The position numbers were made by a program, and so were the translations under genes. A model generated the notes under the pieces. It made no database searches. It was not told the DNA's origin and saw only the letters and a list, made by a program, of their open reading frames with translations. Shown here in pieces: positions 5,415-14,367 of a DNA stretch of 29,103 nucleotides. The DNA comes from an uncultured Oscillospiraceae bacterium (GTDB lineage: Bacteria; Bacillota; Clostridia; Oscillospirales; Ruminococcaceae), in contig CAKSPU010000031.1 of the NCBI GenBank assembly GCA_934486875.1, positions 1 to 29,103 of the forward strand, given 5' to 3'. How positions within the stretch are numbered: the stretch's first letter is position 1; each line of letters starts with the position of its first letter.

Positions 5415-8039
5415 ATGAACGTTGACCGCAGCACTCTTTCTCCTATGATGCAGCAGTATTTCGATGTCAAGGACAAGTATCCCGGACACATCGTTTTCTT
5501 CCGCCTGGGAGATTTTTATGAAATGTTTTTTGATGATGCTGTAGTGGTCTCAAAGGCTCTGGAGCTTACGCTTACGGGCAGAGACTGCGGACAGGAGGAG
5601 CGTGCCCCTATGTGCGGCATTCCCTACCACAGCGCTGAGATCTACATAAAAAAGCTTATTGATCTGGGCTACAGGGTGGCTATCTGCGAGCAGATGGAGG
5701 ACCCGAAGCTTGTCAAGGGGCTTGTGAAGCGTGACGTTATCCGAATCGTGACCCCCGGCACGCTGACGGAGAGCAATCTTCTTGACGATTCCAAGAACAA
5801 TTTCATCGCCGCACTTTTTGTAAACGGGGAAGCGGCATCAATATGCTTTGCGGATATTTCCACAGGTACGGCGGAGCTGTTTATATATAAGGACAGGAGC
5901 GAAACTGAGCTGTCCGAAGCCATTATAAACGAGATATCCCGATTTGCCCCTGCGGAGCTGCTTGTAAATTCTGAAGCAAAAAAGCTCACTCAGGTGATAG
6001 ACTTTATCCGCACACGAATGGAGCTTACGGAAACTGTTCTTGAAGATGATAAGTTCGACCGCTCACTTCATCTCGGAACGCTCCTTGCTCAGTTTTCGGC
6101 GGAGAGTCTTTCGGATATGAATGTTGATGAAAATGATGACTGCTCCGTGGCGGCGCTGTGCGGACTTTTCTATTATATAAGCGACACCCAGCGTGCGGCG
6201 GTGGGAAGATTTACTGAGCTTGTGACCTGCTCGGACAAGCGATTTATGGAGATCGACCTGACCGCAAGGCGGAATCTCGAGCTTACGGAAACCCTCCGAA
6301 ACAAGGAGCGCCGTGGAAGCCTTATATGGGTACTTGACCGCACAAGGACATCTATGGGCAAGCGCCTGCTGAAATCCTACATCGAGCAGCCCCTTCTGAA
6401 GCCTGCTGCTATCATCGACAGGCTTGATGCTGTTGAGGAGCTGTACAATGACCCTGTGATGCAGGGGGAGCTGGGTGATGCTCTGGAGGGCGTTTATGAC
6501 CTTGAACGCCTTATGACAAGGGTGGTCTACAAAACTGCCACTCCGAGAGATGTCAAGGCTCTTGCAAAAACGGCGGAGCAGATGCCCCTTATCAAGTCGC
6601 TTATCGCAAACTGCCGCACGGCTCTTTTAAAGGGGCTTGAAAGCAGGATTCACGAGCTTAAGGAAATTGCGGCGCTTGTTGATAATGCAATTTCAGATGA
6701 CCCGCCCCAGGTCGTAAAGGACGGCGGAGTTATCAAGGACGGCTTCAATCCCGAGCTGGACAGGCTCAGGGGGATAATCAAGAACGGCAGGAGCATTATC
6801 GACGATATTGAGAACAGGGAAAAGGAAAAAACGGGCATCAAAAATCTGAAAATTGGCTACAACAGAGTTTTCGGATATTACATCGAGGTCACGAAGTCCT
6901 ATTATGACCTTGTTCCCGCCGAATATATCCGCAAGCAGACCCTTGCAAACTGCGAGCGCTTCATCACCGACGAGCTGAAAAAGGCTGAGGAGGAAATCTC
7001 GGGAGCAAGCGAGAAAACTCTCGTTATGGAAGCGGAGATATTTGCGGAGGTCAGAGACTTTATCGGCTCACGGCTCACCGAGGTGCAGGAAACCGCTCAG
7101 GCTGCCGCTGCCCTTGACGTGCTCTGCTCCTTTGCGGAGGTCTCGATGAGAAACCGCTATGTGAAGCCCGATATCGTCCTTGACGGAACTCTTGACATAA
7201 AGGGCGGCAGGCACCCTGTTGTTGAGCAGATGATAACAGGGGAGATGTATGTTCCCAATGACGTTTATCTTGACACGGACAGCCGCAGAATGGCGATAAT
7301 CACGGGCCCCAATATGGCGGGTAAATCCACATTTATGAGACAGACCGCCCTTATAGTGCTTATGGCGCAGATAGGCTGCTTCGTGCCTGCTGACAGCGCA
7401 AGGATATCCATTGCCGACAGGATATTTACCCGTGTGGGTGCATCAGATGACCTTACGGCGGGTCAGTCTACCTTTATGGTGGAGATGAGCGAGGTCGCTG
7501 ACATTCTCAAACACGCCACAAAGCAGAGCCTTGTTATCCTTGACGAGGTGGGAAGAGGCACGTCCACCTTTGACGGCATAAGCATTGCAACGGCTGTGGC
7601 GGAGTATATCGCCAACAGGAAAAAGATTGGCTGCAAGACCCTTTTTGCCACCCATTACCACGAGCTTATCGGGCTTGAGGGCAGGGTAGAGGGAGTTAAG
7701 AATTACAGTGTTGCGGTGAAAAAATACGGCGAGAGCATAAAGTTTCTCAGAAAGATAGTGGAGGGCGGCGTTGACGACAGCTACGGCATTGAGGTGGCAA
7801 AGCTGGCGGGGCTCCCAAAGGGCGTTGTGGCAAGGGCAAAGGAGCTTCTTGCGGATATGGAGGCTGAGAAATATGCTTCGGGGGCTGCTCCCGTGAAGAA
7901 AGAGGAGGAACAGCAGATATCCTTCGGTTCGATGAAGGAGGAGCAGGTGCTTTCAAGGCTCAGAAAAACAAATCCCGACGAGTATTCCCCGAGAGATGCT
8001 CTGCTTTTATTGCAGGAGCTTTGCGATATGCTTAATTAA
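5415..8039 (+). CDS. mutS: DNA mismatch repair protein MutS
   Basis: An 874-residue MutS of normal length. It binds mispaired bases and small loops as a dimer and signals to MutL using ATP. Mismatch-recognition Phe and Glu are in FYE (residues 34-36, within FRLGDFYEMFF). The Walker A motif GPNMAGKST begins at residue 631, followed by LDEVGRGTSTFDG (Walker B/signature) and the conserved ATHYHEL. A C-terminal QQISF (833-837) matches a beta-clamp binding motif. The start at 5415 is chosen over the ATG at 5343 because the latter lies inside the 17-bp hairpin; AAAAGGAA lies about 10 nt before 5415. It is followed by mutL after a structured 115-bp gap. Confidence is high. Confidence 0.98.
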   Translation: MNVDRSTLSPMMQQYFDVKDKYPGHIVFFRLGDFYEMFFDDAVVVSKALELTLTGRDCGQEERAPMCGIPYHSAEIYIKKLIDLGYRVAICEQMEDPKLVKGLVKRDVIRIVTPGTLTESNLLDDSKNNFIAALFVNGEAASICFADISTGTAELFIYKDRSETELSEAIINEISRFAPAELLVNSEAKKLTQVIDFIRTRMELTETVLEDDKFDRSLHLGTLLAQFSAESLSDMNVDENDDCSVAALCGLFYYISDTQRAAVGRFTELVTCSDKRFMEIDLTARRNLELTETLRNKERRGSLIWVLDRTRTSMGKRLLKSYIEQPLLKPAAIIDRLDAVEELYNDPVMQGELGDALEGVYDLERLMTRVVYKTATPRDVKALAKTAEQMPLIKSLIANCRTALLKGLESRIHELKEIAALVDNAISDDPPQVVKDGGVIKDGFNPELDRLRGIIKNGRSIIDDIENREKEKTGIKNLKIGYNRVFGYYIEVTKSYYDLVPAEYIRKQTLANCERFITDELKKAEEEISGASEKTLVMEAEIFAEVRDFIGSRLTEVQETAQAAAALDVLCSFAEVSMRNRYVKPDIVLDGTLDIKGGRHPVVEQMITGEMYVPNDVYLDTDSRRMAIITGPNMAGKSTFMRQTALIVLMAQIGCFVPADSARISIADRIFTRVGASDDLTAGQSTFMVEMSEVADILKHATKQSLVILDEVGRGTSTFDGISIATAVAEYIANRKKIGCKTLFATHYHELIGLEGRVEGVKNYSVAVKKYGESIKFLRKIVEGGVDDSYGIEVAKLAGLPKGVVARAKELLADMEAEKYASGAAPVKKEEEQQISFGSMKEEQVLSRLRKTNPDEYSPRDALLLLQELCDMLN

Positions 8040-8040
8040 T

Positions 8041-8155
8041 AAGAACCTGTCTTCACAAGCATATGCATACGTCTTTTCGGCAAATGATTTTTGCCTTGTC
8101 TGCAACAAAATTATGCCCGAAAATCAGCACACATTTCTTATGAAGACAGGTCCTA
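8041..8155. repeat. 115-bp inverted-repeat element between mutS and mutL (MITE-like or structured RNA)
   Basis: The ends are inverted repeats with a perfect 11-bp core (ACCTGTCTTCA at 8045-8055, complement at 8141-8151), extended by weaker pairing on both sides. Inside are a nested match (TTTTCGG with CCGAAAA) and a GGCAAA/TTTGCC hairpin at 8079-8095. The element starts 2 nt after the mutS stop and ends at the mutL ribosome site. No open frame is inside. A non-autonomous mobile remnant or a folded RNA module are both possible. Confidence 0.65.
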
Positions 8156-8174
8156 AGAGAAAGGAATGAAAAAA

Positions 8175-10355
8175 ATGCCAAGGGTACACGTGCTTGACAA
8201 GGAGCTTTCCGAGCTTATTGCAGCAGGCGAGGTCATAGAGCGCCCGAGCTCTGTCATAAAGGAGCTTGTGGAAAACTCAATTGACAGCGGCGCTTCTGCG
8301 ATCACAGTGGAGATAAAACAGGGCGGTATCACATACATAAGGATAACCGACAACGGCTGCGGTATGGCTCACGAGGACGTTCCCGTGGCATTTCTACGCC
8401 ACGCCACAAGCAAGCTCAGCGTTAAGGACGACCTTACGAAGATACTTACGCTGGGCTTCCGTGGAGAGGCTCTTGCGTCAATATGCGCAGTGGCAAGGTG
8501 CGAGGTCATCACCAAGACAAAGGACGAGGAGTACGGCACTCACTACATAATCGAGGGCACGGAGGAAAAGCTCATTGAGCGCTCGGGCTGCCCCGACGGC
8601 ACTACCATTATCATAAGGGACATTTTCTACAATGTTCCCGCCCGTCTGAAATTTCTGAAGCAGGACAAATACGAGGGCAATGCAATTGCATCTATCGTGA
8701 GCAAGATCGCAGTTTCCCACCCCGAGATATCATTCAGATTCATACGAAACAACCGCCAGGAGCTTTTCACCCCCGGAGACAACAGGCTTTATTCCGCAGT
8801 ATATTCCGTTTTCGGAAAGGAATTTGCTGCGTCTATGCTGCCCGTTGACTACAGGCTGGGGGGCATCTCCGTGACGGGCTACACGGTGAAGCCCTTGTGG
8901 GGACGAAAAAACCGCTCTATGCAGCATTTTTTCATCAATGGCAGATATGTCCGCTCCCTTACCTGTATGAGCGCCCTTGAAGAAGCCTACAGGAACTGTA
9001 TTATGGAGGGAAAATTCCCTGCCTGCGTTATTTTTCTTGAAATACCGCCTCAGACCGTGGACGTGAATGTTCACCCCGCCAAGACTGAGGTGAGATTTTC
9101 CGATGACAAGCTTATCTATGATGCACTTTATTTTGCGGTGAAAAACTCCATACTTGCGGACACAAAGCCTGTGGAGATGAATCTTGAAAGAAAGCCCGGG
9201 ACCGAAGCGGATTACGCTATGCCCCTATTCACAGACCCGCCGAAGCCTGTTCAGACTGCGCTCAGCGAGACATCGAGATCGAAATACACCGAAAAGGTGA
9301 TACCCGTCTCCACCGATGACAGGGACAACACTGCCCGCAGGGAAAGCATAAATGCGGTGAAAAACGGTGAGGGATATGACCATAATATCCGTGTGGAGGA
9401 AATTCCACGGGATTTTGAGGGCGCAAAGGGAAAGTCTGCGGAGGAGCAGATGGAAATGGCTGTTGCCGCTGCTGAGGCTGCCTGGGCGGGAGCTAAAAAT
9501 GTCGGAGCAAGGGCTGCCGTGAATACAGGTATCCCGAATGAAAATAAGGCTGAGCTTAGCTCTGAGCCTGCTGTCAAAAATGTATCCGAGAGTGAAAATA
9601 TTCCCGAACCGCCAAAGCCCGATATTTCACAGCATTTGCAGAGCGGCTACGGAAACAGTACGGACAGTGACGCTATCGAAAATCTTCATTCCGAGCAGAC
9701 GAAGCAGGAGTTCAAATACATTAACAGCACGGCTTTTGAGGAGCATAAGGAAGAGCCAACACACGGGGAAGAGCCGCCGAAGGAGATATTTTTCCGCATA
9801 ATCGGCGAGGCGTTCAAGAATTACGCCATTGCGGAGCTGGAGGACGGCATACTTATCGTTGACAAGCACGCCGCTCACGAAAGGATACGTTTTGAAAGCC
9901 TCAGGACAGGCAGGGAGCACCTGACGGCGCAGCAGCTCCTTATCCCCGAGGAGCTTGTGCTGGATTACGGGGAGTATGATGCACTGGTTAAAAATCTCCG
10001 TGTGTGCGCCGACCTCGGCTTTGACATTGAGGAGGCGGAAGCCCCCAAGGTCATTATCAAGGGCATTCCAACGGTGCTTGAAAAAAGCGATGCAGGCACT
10101 ATTGTAAACGAGCTTGCACGGAATTTTGCGGCTCACAGGCACGACCCTCTCCCCGAGATACTTGACGATATGTACCATACCATCGCCTGCCACGGAGCAA
10201 TAAGGGCGAATGACATCACCGACACGGAGGAGCTTAAATACCTTGTGTCCCGGATACTTTCGGACGACAAGATAAGATACTGCCCCCACGGCAGACCTGT
10301 TATGTTCAAGCTTACCAAAAAGGAGCTTGAAAAGCAGTTCAGGAGAATAGTTTAA
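8175..10355 (+). CDS. mutL: DNA mismatch repair protein MutL (endonuclease type)
   Basis: A 726-residue MutL, the GHKL ATPase that links MutS to strand nicking. N-terminal ATPase motifs are ELVENSIDSGA, DNGCGMAHEDV, HATSKL and GFRGEAL. Residues about 335-530 are a variable Glu/Lys/Pro-rich linker. The C-terminal nuclease domain shows DKHAAHERIRFE (from about residue 563), ACHGAIRAND and CPHGRPV, the metal-binding set of endonuclease MutL proteins; the usual Gln of DQHA is Lys here. The start at 8175 is chosen because AGAGAAAGGA (8156-8165) directly abuts the other ATG at 8166 but lies 9 nt before 8175. The stop overlaps the miaA start (TAATG). Absence of mutH fits this nuclease-bearing type. 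Confidence 0.97.
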   Translation: MPRVHVLDKELSELIAAGEVIERPSSVIKELVENSIDSGASAITVEIKQGGITYIRITDNGCGMAHEDVPVAFLRHATSKLSVKDDLTKILTLGFRGEALASICAVARCEVITKTKDEEYGTHYIIEGTEEKLIERSGCPDGTTIIIRDIFYNVPARLKFLKQDKYEGNAIASIVSKIAVSHPEISFRFIRNNRQELFTPGDNRLYSAVYSVFGKEFAASMLPVDYRLGGISVTGYTVKPLWGRKNRSMQHFFINGRYVRSLTCMSALEEAYRNCIMEGKFPACVIFLEIPPQTVDVNVHPAKTEVRFSDDKLIYDALYFAVKNSILADTKPVEMNLERKPGTEADYAMPLFTDPPKPVQTALSETSRSKYTEKVIPVSTDDRDNTARRESINAVKNGEGYDHNIRVEEIPRDFEGAKGKSAEEQMEMAVAAAEAAWAGAKNVGARAAVNTGIPNENKAELSSEPAVKNVSESENIPEPPKPDISQHLQSGYGNSTDSDAIENLHSEQTKQEFKYINSTAFEEHKEEPTHGEEPPKEIFFRIIGEAFKNYAIAELEDGILIVDKHAAHERIRFESLRTGREHLTAQQLLIPEELVLDYGEYDALVKNLRVCADLGFDIEEAEAPKVIIKGIPTVLEKSDAGTIVNELARNFAAHRHDPLPEILDDMYHTIACHGAIRANDITDTEELKYLVSRILSDDKIRYCPHGRPVMFKLTKKELEKQFRRIV

Positions 10356-11308
10356 TGGATAATTTCACGGAAAAGATACCTGTTATAGTTGTGTGCGGTC
10401 CCACGGCTTCGGGCAAGACTGCGGTGGGCGTTGAGCTTGCTCTAAGGCTTGGGGGAGAGGTTGTCTCTGCCGATTCTATGCAGATATACAAGGGGCTTGC
10501 AATATCCACCGCAAAGCCTGACAGGGAGGAAATGCGGGGCGTTCCTCACCATATGATGGATTTCCTTGAACCCGACGAGCAGTTCTCCGTGGCGGATTAT
10601 GTGCGAATGGCGAAGGAGTGCATTTCGGATATCCGCAGCAGAGGGAAAATGCCGATAATAGTCGGCGGCACGGGACTTTATATCAATTCCCTTATCGACA
10701 ATATCTCCTTTGACCACATCGTTTCCGATGACAGTCTGAGAAAAGAGCTGGAGGCGGAAGCGGCTGAAAAGGGTAAAGAATATATGCACGAAAGGCTTCG
10801 TTCGCTTGACCCGAAAGCGGCGGAGATCATTCACCCGAACAATGTTATAAGAGTGATAAGGGCAATTGAGATGTGCCTGCTGTCGGGGAGGACGGGAGAG
10901 GAGAACCGCACCCTCAGCAAAAAGACAGGATCGTCATTCAAGCCCTGTATGATAGGGCTTACCTGCTTTGACAGGCAGGTGCTTTATGACAGGATAGACC
11001 GCAGAGTGGACAAGATGCTTGAAGCGGGGCTTGAAAGCGAGGTGCGGGAGGTATATGAGAAATATAAGCTCCGCACGGCGTTCAATGCCATAGGCTTCAA
11101 GGAGATGATACCATACTTTGAGGGAAAGTGCTCTCTTGATGATGCTGTGGGCAGGATAAAGCAGGAATCACGGCGGTATGCCAAGCGTCAGCTCACCTGG
11201 TTTCGTCGAGATGTACGAATTGAGTGGGTCGATACGGCAAATAGTGAACAATTTGACGGAATTATATCAAATTGCTTGAATATAGTAGCCAAATCGGAAA
11301 TTATGTGA
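10355..11308 (+). CDS. miaA: tRNA dimethylallyltransferase MiaA
   Basis: A 317-residue enzyme that adds a dimethylallyl group to N6 of A37 in tRNAs reading UNN codons. It has the P-loop GPTASGKT near the N-terminus, then DSMQIYKGLAISTAKP with the catalytic-region Asp, VPHHMMDFLEPDE, GGTGLYINSLI, and the C-terminal RQLTWFR. The length is normal. It overlaps mutL by one base, so the two are probably translationally coupled. The mutS-mutL-miaA-hfq order is widely conserved in bacteria. Confidence 0.97.
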   Translation: MDNFTEKIPVIVVCGPTASGKTAVGVELALRLGGEVVSADSMQIYKGLAISTAKPDREEMRGVPHHMMDFLEPDEQFSVADYVRMAKECISDIRSRGKMPIIVGGTGLYINSLIDNISFDHIVSDDSLRKELEAEAAEKGKEYMHERLRSLDPKAAEIIHPNNVIRVIRAIEMCLLSGRTGEENRTLSKKTGSSFKPCMIGLTCFDRQVLYDRIDRRVDKMLEAGLESEVREVYEKYKLRTAFNAIGFKEMIPYFEGKCSLDDAVGRIKQESRRYAKRQLTWFRRDVRIEWVDTANSEQFDGIISNCLNIVAKSEIM

Positions 11309-11314
11309 TATAAT
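11306..11314 (+). promoter_or_regulatory. Possible extended -10 promoter for hfq
   Basis: TGA-TATAAT overlaps the miaA stop codon. No good -35 box stands at the right distance (TAGCCA), so it would depend on the TG extension. The approximately 90-nt leader contains a small hairpin GAGCA-N3-TGCTC at 11328-11340. It may give hfq transcription independent of the operon. Confidence 0.4.
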
Positions 11315-11413
11315 TAAAAAGAATATGGAGCAGTATGCTCTGTGTTCCTATTTTCATCACGTAAAACAGATAGATAAAATAGAACAGAAGATAATTTTGA
11401 AAGGATGATCTTA

Positions 11414-11665
11414 ATGAACAAGGCGCTGAATCTTCAGGACGTTTTCCTTAATCAGGCAAGAAAAGAAAGGATACCCATTACCTGTATCCTTACAAACGGC
11501 TTCCAGTTCAAGGGCGTTGTAAAGGGCTTCGACAGCTATGCTGTCATCATTGACGCTGACGGAAAGCAGGAGCTTGTTTACAAGCACGCGATCTCCACCA
11601 TCGTTCCCGCAAGACCCATTTCCATTCTTGATGCGGAGCAGGACAAGGACTCTTCCGAAAAGTGA
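11414..11665 (+). CDS. hfq: RNA chaperone Hfq
   Basis: An 83-residue Sm-like RNA chaperone that forms hexameric rings and binds small RNAs and mRNA A/U-rich tracts. Sm1 is visible as [20 protein letters not shown] and Sm2 as [10 protein letters not shown], the Hfq signature. The start at 11414 is used because the in-frame ATG at 11405 lies inside the ribosome site GAAAGGATGA. The C-terminal tail after the Sm fold is short and acidic, as in Gram-positive Hfq. It follows miaA after about 105 nt, the usual gene order. Confidence 0.97.
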   Translation: MNKALNLQDVFLNQARKERIPITCILTNGFQFKGVVKGFDSYAVIIDADGKQELVYKHAISTIVPARPISILDAEQDKDSSEK

Positions 11666-11691
11666 TCGGACTGCCGAAAGGATAAAGGCTG

Positions 11692-13137
11692 ATGGACAAC
11701 GGCGTAATTATGAAAGTCCTGTTTTTCCTTCTGGCAGCGCTCGTTCTGTGCTCGGCTGCTCATACCGCCTACACCGATATGACGGAGCAGTACAAGACCA
11801 CCACGGCGGTCATTGCTTCATCGGCGGACAAGGTCTCTTTCAGGGGCGTTTATATCCGTGACGAATCCGTTATAAGAAAAAGCTATACGGGAGTTCTGAG
11901 CTACCCCATTGCCGACGGCAGCAAGGTGGCTAACGGCTCTGTTGTGGCTTATGTTTACGGCAGTGAGAGCGACATCGAGATAAACAGGAAAATTGATGAG
12001 CTTTCAGCTGAGATAGACCTTTTAATGGCTGCTCAGAATCCCGGAACGGTGCTTACCGCCAAGCCTGACTTCATAGCCCCCCTTATCAGCCAGAAGTATC
12101 AGGCTGTTGCCACAAGGCTTGCGAAAAGGGATATTTCCGACATCAAGAGCCAGCGTGACGACCTGCTCACACTTATGAGCATCTATCAGATATCCGTTAA
12201 GCAGGAGAGCGGCTATGACGACCGTATCGCTCAGCTGAACAGTCAGATAGATGAGCTTGTCAAGCGGCGCAAAAGCAGCAAATCCGAGATAGTTTCCCCC
12301 GATGCGGGCTACTTTGTGAGCACAACCGACGGCTACGAAAGCACCCTTACTATGGATAAGAGCGGCGAGCTTACCGCCGACACCATTAAGGACGTTATCG
12401 CCAACGAAAGATCGGTCAGGGAAAACAAGAGCAAAAGCGAGATAGGCAAGCTTGTAAGAGGCTACAACTGGAAAATTGCAGGCATTATCGACAATTCCGA
12501 CAGCGTTTACAACCCGGGTGATTCGGTGAAGCTGAGCTTTGCTTCAACTCCCGATACGGTAAGTGCTGTTATAGAATCTCTTGAACCTACGGACAACCCC
12601 GAAGAATGGGTGCTCATACTGCGCTGCGAGGAGATGACCTTCAAGCTGGTGCAGAAGCGTGTTGAGCGTGTCGAAATGACGCTGAACGATTTTGAGGGGA
12701 TAAAAGTTCCGAGAGAGGCTCTGAGATTTAATAAAAACAATGAAAAGGGCTGCTATGTCCTCTGGGGACAGAGAGTGCTTTTCAAAAAGGTCGATCCTAT
12801 CTTTGAAAGCGATGAATATCTGCTTTCAAAGCTTACTTCCAACGAGGAATATGTCTGTGTTTACGACGACATAATCATTGAGGGAGTAGACACGGCGGCA
12901 TATATGGCAAATTCCGACGAGGTTATAGAGACAACGGCTCCCGAGGAAGAGGAGATACCTCTTTACACGGATCCTGTGGTCTCGGAATCCGAGCCTTACG
13001 TTTCAGAAACGGAGGGCGGCATCTCGGAGGAAACATCAGCTGCTGAAACGGACATCACTGAGGAGACTGCGGTTTCCGAAGCAAGTGAGAGTTCGGTATC
13101 CGAGAATAGTTCAGAGGGGGAAATTCACTTTGAATAA
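11692..13137 (+). CDS. HlyD-like membrane-anchored adaptor protein
   Basis: A 481-residue envelope protein with one N-terminal membrane segment (about residues 7-25, VLFFLLAALVLCSAAHTAY). The outer part resembles HlyD-type efflux adaptors: a lipoyl-like half (GVLSYPIADGSKVANGSVVAYVYG), a helical region (about 100-190), and a C-terminal beta part (ISP-like VKLSFASTPDTVSAVIESLEP, VPREALRFN). The last 75 residues are an acidic Ser/Thr/Glu-rich tail. GAAAGGA lies 9 nt before the start. It sits between hfq and yggS, with no transporter gene nearby, so it may serve the cell envelope or division rather than drug efflux. Its end overlaps the yggS start by 8 nt. Confidence 0.75.
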   Translation: MDNGVIMKVLFFLLAALVLCSAAHTAYTDMTEQYKTTTAVIASSADKVSFRGVYIRDESVIRKSYTGVLSYPIADGSKVANGSVVAYVYGSESDIEINRKIDELSAEIDLLMAAQNPGTVLTAKPDFIAPLISQKYQAVATRLAKRDISDIKSQRDDLLTLMSIYQISVKQESGYDDRIAQLNSQIDELVKRRKSSKSEIVSPDAGYFVSTTDGYESTLTMDKSGELTADTIKDVIANERSVRENKSKSEIGKLVRGYNWKIAGIIDNSDSVYNPGDSVKLSFASTPDTVSAVIESLEPTDNPEEWVLILRCEEMTFKLVQKRVERVEMTLNDFEGIKVPREALRFNKNNEKGCYVLWGQRVLFKKVDPIFESDEYLLSKLTSNEEYVCVYDDIIIEGVDTAAYMANSDEVIETTAPEEEEIPLYTDPVVSESEPYVSETEGGISEETSAAETDITEETAVSEASESSVSENSSEGEIHFE

Positions 13138-13828
13138 TCAGTTTGAGGATATTTCCGAAAATATCAGGCGCATTCGCTTTAATATGGAGGAAGCAAAGGT
13201 AAAGGCGGGAAGAGAGACCGACGATATCAAAATTATGGCGGTCACGAAAACCGTTCCTCCCGAGAGAGTTAATTTTGCTGTTTCCCGTGGCTTTGAGCTT
13301 CTTGGCGAGAACAGAGTCCAGGAATTTTTAAGCAAAAAAGAACAGTATGTAAAAAATGCTGAAATTAACTTCATCGGGCACTTGCAAAGCAACAAGATAA
13401 AGTATATCATAGATAGTGTGACGATGATACAGTCCGTTGACAGTGTCAGTCTTGCAAAGGAGATATCCGCCCGTGCTCTTGCAAAGGGAACGGTTATGGA
13501 TATCCTGTGCGAGGTGAATATCGGCGGCGAGGAGTCAAAAAGCGGGTTCGCTCCCGAGGCTGTTTATGACAGCGTGTGTGAGATAGCCGTGCTCAAGGGT
13601 GTCAGGGTCTGCGGACTTATGACAATTCCGCCTCCGTCGGACAGCTGCGTTTATTTTGAAAAAATGCAGCGGATATTCGAGGATATGAAGTCACGCTCTC
13701 CCGAAAATACGGACATTTCACTGCTCTCAATGGGTATGTCTGCGGACTATACCGAGGCGGTAAGGTTCGGCACGGGTATGGTCCGTCTGGGCACTGCTCT
13801 TTTCGGAGCAAGAAATTACAGCATTTAA
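13130..13828 (+). CDS. yggS: YggS family pyridoxal-phosphate homeostasis protein
   Basis: A 232-residue PLP-binding barrel protein (PLPBP/YlmE/YggS family) that keeps vitamin B6 and amino-acid pools balanced; it has no known enzymatic turnover. The likely PLP Lys is residue 40 in KIMAVTKT. Other marks are ELLGENRVQEF, FIGHLQSNK, and the phosphate-binding end LSMGMSADYTEAVRFGTGMVRLGTALFGAR. The start is TTG at 13130 with AGAGGGGG 9 nt upstream; an ATG at 13085 in the same frame has no ribosome site and lies deep in the previous gene. The order yggS-sepF-ylmH-divIVA-ileS matches the yl/division cluster of Firmicutes. Confidence 0.95.
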   Translation: MNNQFEDISENIRRIRFNMEEAKVKAGRETDDIKIMAVTKTVPPERVNFAVSRGFELLGENRVQEFLSKKEQYVKNAEINFIGHLQSNKIKYIIDSVTMIQSVDSVSLAKEISARALAKGTVMDILCEVNIGGEESKSGFAPEAVYDSVCEIAVLKGVRVCGLMTIPPPSDSCVYFEKMQRIFEDMKSRSPENTDISLLSMGMSADYTEAVRFGTGMVRLGTALFGARNYSI

Positions 13829-13865
13829 CTGAATTTTTTATAGAAAGAGAAAGGAAGAAATAAAA

Positions 13866-14330
13866 ATGGGACTTTTCGACAATATCAAATCCGCACTGGG
13901 CTTTGACGGTGAGCCTGACGATTACGACAATGAAGGATATGATGATGTTCCTCAGAACAACCCTGTTCCCCAAAATGAGGGCTATGGTATGCCCAGACCT
14001 CAGAATATGGCTCCCGCAGCCGACAACAACAGAGTGAACATTCAGGTGACAGCTCAGCTTCAGGTCATTCTTGTAAAGCCTGAGAAGTTCTCCGATACAA
14101 AGGAGATCGCAAATCATCTGAACAACAAAAAGACTGTTGTTTTAAATCTTGAAGCCACGACCCCCGATGTTACAAGAAGAATAATCGACTTCCTGGGCGG
14201 CGTTGCATACGCAAACGGCGGCAGCATCAAGCCTGTTGCCAACAACACATTCATCATCACTCCCTACAACGTTGGGTTTCAGGGAGATGAGCTTTCCGCA
14301 GAGCTTGAAAGCAACGGAGTATTACTCTGA
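13866..14330 (+). CDS. sepF: Cell division protein SepF
   Basis: A 154-residue SepF (YlmF). It binds FtsZ and the membrane and shapes the division septum. The N-terminal MGLFDNIKSALGF is the amphipathic membrane helix, followed by an acidic, Asn/Pro-rich linker (about 15-65). The globular SepF domain comes next (VILVKPEKFSDTKEIANHL, VVLNLEATTPDVTRRIIDFLGGVAYANGGSI, FIITPYNV). AAGGAAG precedes the start. It is placed between yggS and ylmH as in other Firmicutes, but the YggT-family gene (ylmG) usually found after it is missing. Confidence 0.97.
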   Translation: MGLFDNIKSALGFDGEPDDYDNEGYDDVPQNNPVPQNEGYGMPRPQNMAPAADNNRVNIQVTAQLQVILVKPEKFSDTKEIANHLNNKKTVVLNLEATTPDVTRRIIDFLGGVAYANGGSIKPVANNTFIITPYNVGFQGDELSAELESNGVLL

Positions 14331-14332
14331 TA

Positions 14333-14367
14333 TCACGTGTGAGCCAAGACTAAGCTATGGCACGTGA
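14333..14367 (+). promoter_or_regulatory. Inverted repeat TCACGTG/CACGTGA flanking the ylmH start
   Basis: TCACGTG at 14333-14339 and CACGTGA at 14361-14367 can pair across 21 nt and enclose the ylmH ATG at 14357. The gene lacks a clear ribosome site. The pairing could lower ylmH translation. The motif is short, so chance is possible. Confidence 0.35.

Noticed and set aside
9190..9780. Possible frameshift or foreign insert in mutL, because the middle is poorly conserved
   Set aside because: The frame is continuous, and a variable linker between the ATPase and nuclease domains is normal for MutL.
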